Of a stretch of DNA of 24,862 nt, positions 18,872 through 24,862 are shown in pieces. The stretch lies in NCBI GenBank assembly GCA_032988165.1, contig JANTQF010000447.1, positions 1 to 24,862 on the forward strand, written 5' to 3'. Both the position numbers and the translations under genes were made by a program. Within the stretch, counting starts at the first letter, position 1, and every line of letters begins with the position of its first letter. A model generated the notes under the pieces. The model was not told the origin of the DNA, ran no database searches, and was given only the letters and a program-made list of their open reading frames with translations. The stretch is from Emmonsiellopsis sp. PD_33. Its lineage: Eukaryota; Ascomycota; Eurotiomycetes; Onygenales; Ajellomycetaceae.

Positions 18872-21680
18872 TCAGCCAGACCCGGAGCTAGATCGCGGAA
18901 CATTACTAGTCGAGTTGCTTCGGGACATCGTATTCGGCGCGATCCCGCCACTACCACTTCCACTTCCACTTCCAGCGGAGCCGCGTCGTTCGCCACGCTT
19001 CCTAGCACCGCCATCACCACCCCCAATCGCCGCCCCAGAACCGGAACCAGACCGAGCTCGTCTCGTCCTCGAGTCATCGAGCGATCCACGACGGCGCCTC
19101 TGAAGCATAAAAACGTACGAGCAAGCGTTAGAAAATCACTCAGGCTACAGAATTTTGAGAGATGCGACACTCTTTTGGTAAGTCAATGGAAAATTGCAAA
19201 ACAACACCACAAGAAAGGGCGGATACGATGATCTGATAGATTGAAAGATGCTTTTTATGCCTTTTGGGAATCATTCAGTCTGTGAGGCACTAACCGAGTT
19301 TTGACCCTCGCGTTCCCGTGATCTCCGCTCCTTGGTTGCGTTGGACTCATCTTGCAGTTTCAACGCGTTGAGTCGCTGCTGGCTGTCGTGTGTGGCATCG
19401 ACGTCATCCGCGCGAGAAGACCCATCAGCCGGAGATTTTGAAGGAGCAGCCGACGGGCCAGTAATGCTCTTTCTATGCTGTGCTAATTGGGACAGTTTCT
19501 CCCATTTGTTTTGTCTATTTTGTTCTCGGGCTTCCGCCGTACTCTGCATTTCCGTGTAATCGTGAGAGCAGTCGTCGAATAACTGAGGGTTTATTTCCAT
19601 GAAGAGTTTCATCGCGTTGTAAACCATACTGTGAATAGTTCTGGTAACGGTTAGTAGACGTTGCAGCCATTATCTGTGAGGTTGTCTCACCTGTTCCAAT
19701 GACCCTTGGAATTTTCGTAAAGTGGGGCAAACATAATAGGGAGGATAGTTTCTACATTGTCTGTGACAAGATTGCAGAAATATTCGTTATTCCAGAAATA
19801 TAGGGCTCGTTCAGCCACCTAAAACATGTTAGTAACCGGAACGTCAATGATTATAGTGTCAACATACCTGGAAATGTGGACTGGCGACTGATTTTGCTAG
19901 TTGGTTGAAAAGGGGCTCTTGGACCTTGGCAAACTCCGCCGGGTCCATAACCTCAAAAATATCTTCAACTTCGTTCAAAAACATGACCTCCTTCGTGCTA
20001 TTCACCTTTGGCCAGTAGCGGAGCAGTCCAAGGACAACCTACACACAGGTTAATCGCCAGAAAAGGAGAACGTGGTAAGGGAAAATACCTCTTCGGTCAG
20101 TTGTGCGTCTTTCTCTAAAAACTGGACGATGCAGTAGGCCAGCTGAGGGTGATACATGCTCAGGCTTTTCACTTTATGAAGTGGGATCAAAACCCGAGTT
20201 AGGAACAATTTATGCTCTTCTTTCAGTGGCAGCGCGAATCCATTGATGATAGATCCAAGAATCTCTAGCAACTCCGCAACTCCATTAAATCGCTCGGTCT
20301 CGTACATAAACTGAAAGAAAACATTGTTGATCGATCGTCGGATATATGAACGGAGGTTAAGGAATTTGCCGTAGATACGGTGGAGAGTAGTTTTGAGGAA
20401 ATCTCGTTCGCGGGGGTCTTCGGAATCAAACAGTTCTAGCAGCTAGGCAAAGTTAGGATGTGATTCAAACGGACGTGATGTCGGCACATACCTGCAGAAC
20501 GAATTGGTGGTCGATGTATGCTTTTGCGATGTTGGTATTAAAATCCTGGCTTTCGATGAATCGGAGGAAAAATTCATAAACCACTTGAATATGCGGCCAT
20601 GCCACTTCAAGCACTGGTTCGTCCTCTTCAGGATCAAAGGCATCTCCTTGCGGGTTCACAGGTGGGGGTATAGGGCGGAAAAGGTTCTTGGCAAACATAT
20701 CCACAACACGGGGATACATAGGGTCGGTAATGACGGACCTGTTGTTAGCAACATAATCTAACAACTCGTGAAGGGCCAGCCGTTTTATCTCCTTGGATTT
20801 CATATCACCGGTAGGGTCATTGAAGTCGAAAATGATATTGCACTGGTCGATCTTCTGCATGAACAAATCCTGGCGCCGGTTGGGGGGAACTTCGTGAAAG
20901 CCAGGAAGTTTCTCTAGTTCTCTCTGTCGCTGGTCGGATATGTCAAATCTGGAGGAGTGTTGTCTTTTTGGCGTTCTAATGCCCTCAGGAACATCCTTTG
21001 GGGTTGTTTGTAATCGGTCAAAGAGATGTGACTTTTGTCCGGCCTTGGGAGGTTGTAGATCGCCAGGCATGGTCTCTGCAGAACCGGGAGGGGGGATGTG
21101 CTATTAGACGTGGTCAGAATCAGAAATGCCAGAAAGACGAATGGGATCAGAAAATGGAGAGTAAGCATACCGGTGCGCTAGGGCTAATGATTACACTTGG
21201 GGCAAGTGGTTGTTGTTGTCTGATTGGCGTTCCGGGGCCATTGGCAGGCATTTGCCCCGACAACCCTCCCGCATTTTGTGCCTGTGGCATAAATTGCTGG
21301 GAGCCCTGCGGAGCATTCGTCTGAGGCTGGGCGTTATGAATCGCACCGGCTGGCGCGCCACTATCTCCTTGCATACCGGGCTTCCCCTTGACATCATTCA
21401 CCGTTGTTGTCGACGACGTGGGCGTGCCATGGTTGGAGTTAGCAGGGGAGGTCCCGGGCGCCGACGCATTGGAGACTGCATTTTGACTAGGAGAGGAGGT
21501 TCCGGAGGACGAGTCCTTTTTCTTGGAGGACTTGTTTGAGTCTTTTGCCCGGGACAACTGTTCGTGCTATAATCGTCAGTCAATGCTGGGGTTCTTGACG
21601 TCAAGCGAAAGGGTGGGTAAACGGTTGCCAAGAAGAAAACATGGGGAAAGACCTACAACTCTCTGTCTGAAACCCTTCAT
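18872..21680 (-). CDS. RTS1: PP2A regulatory subunit B56/B' (Rts1 / ParA)
   Basis: This is the B56 targeting subunit of protein phosphatase 2A, which directs the catalytic core to substrates carrying LxxIxE-type motifs; in fungi it acts in septation, cell-cycle and stress control. Eight exons: 21680-21657, 21566-21171, 21100-20492, 20442-20089, 20038-19868, 19818-19691, 19640-19295 and 19099-18872, about 751 aa. The start is the micro-exon MKGFRQRV joined to HEQLSRAKDSNKSSKKK. Residues ~10-200 are a disordered Ser/Pro/Gln-rich region. The B56 HEAT-like domain covers ~200-590 and includes LPGFHEVPPNRRQDLF, HKVKSLSMYHPQLAYCIVQF, SPHFQVAERALYFWNNEY and HWNRTIHSMVYNAMKLF, all close to animal B56. 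The C-terminal tail is charged and ends in an Arg/Ser/Gly-rich segment. The last exon boundary is the least certain: reading through intron 7 would end the protein at VSASQTE, stop at 19271. Confidence 0.93.
18954..18971. repeat. (CCACTT)3 hexamer repeat encoding Gly-Ser
   Basis: Three exact CCACTT units on the + strand encode the SGSGSG run in the RTS1 C-terminal tail on the - strand, flanked by further degenerate Gly/Ser codons. The site is prone to length variation. Confidence 0.7.
19100..19294 (-). other. Last intron of RTS1 (195 nt, atypically long)
   Basis: The donor is TCG|GTTAGT, a TTCTAACG branch lies close to the acceptor, and the acceptor is CTTCAG|AGG. Phase 0 joining gives EGQNS-RRRRGSLDD. 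The other introns in this gene are 49-90 nt. If it is retained, translation stops after VSASQTE. Confidence 0.6.
19641..19690 (-). other. Intron 6 of RTS1 with two in-frame acceptors
   Basis: The donor is AACAG|GTGAGA and TACTAAC is the branch element. The near acceptor (CCAG at 19641) gives HWNRTIHSMVYNA, matching the HWNKTIHGLIYNA of animal B56. The acceptor 12 nt further on (19629) would give HWNSMVYNA, deleting four conserved residues, so the near one is preferred. Confidence 0.85.
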
Positions 21681-21872
21681 GATAGCTATCGGTTTATCGA
21701 CCACATGTACAGAACCCGAGAGTATTCAGCCAGTCGACCACGAGTATCCGACAGCGAGCGGACGGTCGTGACCAGCAGCTGTGATTTTGAACGAGGGAGG
21801 GCGGCCCGGTCGGAGGACTCGTATCTATCTTCACGAACACAGGAATGAGTTTCTAGCTCGGAGTAAAGCAGT

Positions 21873-21914
21873 TTATGGCAGATCCGTCACGGGAACAATC
21901 ACTGACCACCACAT
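21873..21914 (-). other. Upstream ORF in the RTS1 leader (13 codons plus stop)
   Basis: This is the longest of three short uORFs upstream of the RTS1 start: a 5-codon one at 21934-21917, this one (MWWSVIVPVTDLP), and a 6-codon one (MWSINR) at 21706-21686 that ends five bases before the main ATG. Whether they lie in the mRNA depends on the transcription start site and any 5' UTR intron. Confidence 0.4.
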
Positions 21915-21970
21915 AGTCAAGACGAAGGAGGCATGTTGAACGCGAGACCAGGTGGTTAAGATATTCAGAC

Positions 21971-21999
21971 GGGGGGAAGAGTAGGAGGGGGGAGGGGGG
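21971..21999 (+). promoter_or_regulatory. G-run block upstream of RTS1 (AGGGG repeats / possible quadruplex)
   Basis: Three runs of six G plus a GG pair occur within 29 bp, about 300 bp upstream of the RTS1 ATG. The core at 21984-21999 is identical over 16 bp to the one upstream of TRA1, in the same orientation relative to its gene. Confidence 0.5.
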
Positions 22000-22606
22000 T
22001 GTTTGATAGTGGTAGGTAGACGGGAGAGAGGGTCTTGGAGGGAAAACCAGTCTGATCGACAGTGGCAGCGGTTGGCGGAGGGCGTTCGAGGACAGGCAGC
22101 AAAGAGGGCTGTAACTAACCTACCTCAGCACGACGCAGGGCACAATTGCAAACCAGGGCGCGGCGAGAACAGAGCTGGGAGTGTGCAAACCCAGACTAGG
22201 ACGAGAGAGAGCAGCTGGCGGGCGGGGGACCAACCCCAGCAACCGGTGATATGAGGGCGTCGGGGGGGCGGCAGGCTGGCTAGCACAGCATGGGGAGGCC
22301 GGAGGGAGCGGGGGGCACGACGGGATGGGCAGATGGCAGGGCGGCGTCAAGCAGCCAGGACATGGATAGAGAGCAGCAGACGATGCGGACAGGGAGGGGG
22401 TGGAGCGGCGACTGGCAGAACTGGGAGCGGCGGCGTGGTGGACGGGGAGGGCGGTGGTGTCGTTCTCCTGATGGTGGAGGTCTGGTCGTTCTGGGATGAT
22501 GGATGGAGATGGCTGAGGTTGACGTTGACTGGCTGCGGCTCTGCCTGGCGCGCCCGATGCGGCCTAGCGCCAGGTGCTGGGCCGCTTGCGGGAAAGCGTG
22601 GCAGGT

Positions 22607-22612
22607 CACGTG
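22607..22612. promoter_or_regulatory. CACGTG E-box
   Basis: The palindromic hexamer occurs in the context GGTCACGTGCAC in the divergent RTS1/TFC1 promoter, 370 bp upstream of the TFC1 start. It is a candidate bHLH site; function is inferred from the motif alone. Confidence 0.35.
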
Positions 22613-22878
22613 CACAGGGCGGCCGGCGGATATCTCGAGCGTCTATCATCGATCTATGCGAAATGTTTGATATAGCCCGGAGAGAGCAGACAGGAGGGCA
22701 TATTTCCAGCGATACTTGGCGGATTAGCATCTACGTTGCTCGAGGTTGCAGGTTATATCTGCCGGTACTTATTTTGGCAAAATACAACGCTGTTTCCTGC
22801 AACTTCCGTGGAAATATATATTTCTGTGCCTTTGGATGCACCCCTAATCACAGACCAACAATGCACAGATTTGTATAA

Positions 22879-22883
22879 CCAAT
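22879..22883 (+). promoter_or_regulatory. CCAAT box upstream of TFC1
   Basis: AACCAATTG lies 99 bp before the TFC1 ATG, in the direct orientation and at the usual distance for the fungal HAP/CBF (NF-Y) complex. Binding is inferred. Confidence 0.45.
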
Positions 22884-22981
22884 TGTCGGGCTGCTGTCGT
22901 GTTTAGGTTAATCCAGACACTGGATAGACAATAATCCGTGTGAAATCCCCCAACCACCGTCACCCGCCAATATCTGTCGAC

Positions 22982-24862
22982 ATGTCCAAACCAAGGACTT
23001 CGCGAGACCGCTCCGCCCCATGGTATCCCATTCCGGCGCGAGAAATAGTCAGCGTCGAGCATCCATGTGTGGTGAAAAACATCGACAAAGGCATCCAGAC
23101 CCTCGACGGAAGCAGCGGCATCTCCAAGGCAAGAAATAGAGAATCATACATATCCCCCTCTCCGCGCACCAGCACTGACATCATACGCAGATCCTGAACC
23201 CCCCCCGGAATGATGCATCTGCAAACTTATATCTCCGTCCAGAAGACGGCATGGCTAGGCCGTTGTCTTCCACGTGCAACCAAGCCAACAATGTCTTGCT
23301 GAAAATTACCGTGCCGAAAAGGACAGGCCGTAAACGGAAACGGGGCTCCTCGGAGCCGTTCGGTGACCAGGATGGTGCCGCGCGGGATTCATCTGCTGCT
23401 TCTCCTACCCCAACCGCTCGAGATCTGGGGCGGCGGCTCAAGGATAATGTGGGCAAATATGAGATCGAGGCGGTCGGGAAGGTTGAGAGAATGCACGTCT
23501 TTCGAGGTAAGTAAAGCAGTTTACTTTATGGATGTATGCTGAACGAGGTGCAGGAATGCCGGACTTTGTCTACTCGACGACGGCCAGTCCATTTATGACG
23601 CAATTTCGGGAGAAAATACTCCCTTTTGAATGTATGTATTCCCAGCAGTATATTATCCCTATCGTCGCTCACCATTCTACAGACGAAAAGCTCAAACAGT
23701 ACCAATTCGACATGAGCAAAGGCGCCACCTCCAACGTCGACATCATCCCTCCTCCCGCTCTAAGCCGCGGAGACGTCCCCTTTAACTACCTGTATGTGCC
23801 CCTTTTACCTTTATGCACCAACCCCCTCTAACTGCCGAAGCTACCGCCAAAACCCCACGGTAAAACAATCCATCGGGCCCTCGGGCGAAATAACAACCAC
23901 AAACACCCAACAAGTAACCAAAGTCCTCACGCACCTCGTCGCATACGACGTTGCCACCGTCCCCAGCGCACCCCGCGAAAACTGCCCCCCCATCCCAACC
24001 CTAGACAAAACCCTCCAAGAAACAATCGCCGCGCTAAACCACCTCTTCGAAAAACGCGTAGCCTGGACCCGCCGCGGCCTGCGCAACTCCCTCCCGACAA
24101 ACGAGCAGAAATACGCCCTCCGCCTCGCCGTGCCATACGTAGGCTACATATTCCGCTCCGGCCCCTGGCGGGACGCGATCATTCGCTTCGGCCACGACCC
24201 ACGCACGGATCCGGGCTCATGCATCTATCAGACATTTATGTTCCGCCTCATGCCATCGACGACGACCGAGCAGGCGGAAAATAATAACAACAACAATCAC
24301 TCGCCACCACCACCCGACGGCGCAGCAGGGACCGGGACCATAACAACCTCCATCTCTAACCGCCGCCACACAATCCCCCGCCTCCCCTCCATCAGCGACA
24401 CCACCACCACCCCCTCCACAACCCAAACCCAAACCCACCTCTTCACCGGCCGTCCCCCACTCGCCCGCGACGGCAAAATGTGGATGATCTGCGACATCAC
24501 CGACCCATTACTCGCGCGCATCCTCGCCCCACCAACACCACCCGCCACGGACACAATAGAATGCGACATCGCCTCCTCCGGTTGGTACGGCAACGTCACC
24601 CTGGCCATCGCCAAGACCGTCATGCGCGCGAAGATCCAGCACCTCCTGGAGCATAATCGGCAGATGGACGATGGGGACTTTTTGCCGCTGTTGGAGTTTC
24701 CGGAGAGAGTGGGTGGGGATGAGGAGATTGGGAGGGTGCTGGTTTGTAAGGGGCGGGGCGGTGGGGTGGGGGTGGGGGTGGGGGCGGGGGGGGGGCAGGT
24801 GGCGAGGGTGGTGAGGGAGATGGTCTGGGGGGGGGCGGGGTGGAAGGGGGTGTGGGGGGTGG
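22982..24862 (+). CDS. TFC1: Transcription factor IIIC subunit Tau95/Sfc1 (GTF3C5 family), 3' end outside window
   Basis: This is a subunit of the TFIIIC tau-A subcomplex, which binds the A-box of tRNA genes and recruits TFIIIB for RNA polymerase III. Exons: 22982-23128, 23191-23506, 23554-23631, 23683-23791 and 23841 to beyond the window end, at least 557 aa. The N-terminal barrel region reads APWYPIPAREIVSVEHPCVV, then ILNPPRNDASANLYLRPED, VLLKITVPKRTGRKRKRG and FRGMPDFVYSTTASPFM. The later DNA-binding region reads RVAWTRRGLRNSLP and FGHDPRTDPGSCIYQTFMFR, matching the human GTF3C5 FG-DPR--P--IYQ pattern. Poly-Asn, Pro and Thr-rich segments interrupt it (about 24275-24440). The first intron is GC-AG; the other introns are 47-51 nt. 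An in-frame ATG at 22940 could extend the protein by 14 residues. The last ~130 bp are an extreme G-rich tract encoding Gly/Val repeats. Confidence 0.93.
23129..23190 (+). other. GC-AG intron 1 of TFC1
   Basis: The donor is AAG|GCAAGA, with GC instead of GT but otherwise matching the donor consensus. The branch is CACTGACATC and the acceptor is CGCAG|ATC. Joining gives GISK-ILNPPRNDAS, the conserved order in this family. No GT donor exists nearby that would restore this frame. Confidence 0.85.
24732..24862 (+). repeat. G-rich low-complexity tract in TFC1 exon 5
   Basis: More than a dozen runs of three to nine G occur up to the window end. The reading frame stays open and encodes GRGGGVGVGVGAGGG and similar. 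The tract is quadruplex-capable on the coding strand and hard to sequence or assemble. Confidence 0.75.

Larger units (their letters stand above)
21681..22981. promoter_or_regulatory. Divergent promoter region of RTS1 (-) and TFC1 (+)
   Basis: These 1.3 kb lie between two divergent starts. The RTS1 side holds three short upstream ORFs (within 21686-21934) and a G-run block at 21971-21999. The centre (about 22030-22620) is GC-rich and heavily G-biased on +. A CACGTG E-box is at 22607-22612, and a CCAAT box at 22879-22883, about 100 bp before the TFC1 ATG. The 181-codon ORF at 22333-22878 (+) is low-complexity and unlike any protein I know. Confidence 0.55.

Noticed and set aside
18827..19231. 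134-codon + strand ORF opposite the RTS1 last exon
   Set aside because: It overlaps the low-complexity Gly/Ser/Arg exon and its splice acceptor; it is stop-poor because of repeat composition.
22333..22878. 181-codon + strand ORF between RTS1 and TFC1
   Set aside because: It comes from G-rich low-complexity DNA with few stops, has no recognisable domain, and ends in the TFC1 proximal promoter.
1..24862. Transposon, provirus or secondary-metabolite cluster
   Set aside because: No transposase, integrase, reverse transcriptase, terminal repeats, or polyketide/NRPS genes are visible; a lone P450 fragment at the edge is not enough.

Overview
This is nuclear DNA of a filamentous ascomycete (Pezizomycotina; an Aspergillus/Penicillium-like eurotiomycete fits best, but species is not determinable by eye). 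The evidence is short introns (47-124 nt, one of 195 nt) with GTRNGY-type donors and CTAAC/CTGAC branch points, compact intergenic spaces, CT-rich leaders, and a fungal P450 beside housekeeping genes with clear eukaryotic orthologues. No rRNA, tRNA, transposon, CRISPR or prokaryotic signal was found.

Layout, left to right: (1) 1-469, + strand: 3' end of a cytochrome P450 with the haem-cysteine motif. (2) 1331-3766, - strand: the APC/C TPR subunit Apc6/Cut9/CDC16, two exons. (3) 4212-5051, + strand: splicing factor YJU2/Cwc16 (CCDC94), divergent from APC6 across a 445-bp promoter that holds a TCACGTGA palindrome and nested repeats. (4) 5582-17128, - strand: TRA1, the giant pseudokinase scaffold of SAGA and NuA4, filling nearly half the window. 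(5) 17129-18871: 1.74 kb without a supportable protein gene (TRA1 promoter plus probable RTS1 3' UTR). (6) 18872-21680, - strand: the PP2A B56 regulatory subunit (Rts1/ParA), eight exons. (7) 21681-22981: 1.3-kb divergent promoter, very G-rich on the + strand. (8) 22982-24862+, + strand: the Tau95/Sfc1/GTF3C5 subunit of TFIIIC, five exons seen, running off the window.

These are not a pathway cluster. They are unrelated core nuclear functions (cell cycle proteolysis, splicing, acetyltransferase recruitment, phosphatase targeting, Pol III transcription), with a P450 at the edge.

I did not find a new system. The things most worth a second look are gene-structure and regulatory details: a 48-nt intron in TRA1 that is a multiple of three and stop-free, so it hides in the ORF; a GC-AG intron in the TFIIIC gene; an identical 16-bp purine motif about 300 bp upstream of both TRA1 and RTS1; short upstream ORFs and alternative splice choices in RTS1; and abrupt codon-third-base/GC-skew switches inside several genes. 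Exon boundaries were deduced by eye from splice signals, reading phase and family resemblance, without transcripts or database searches.
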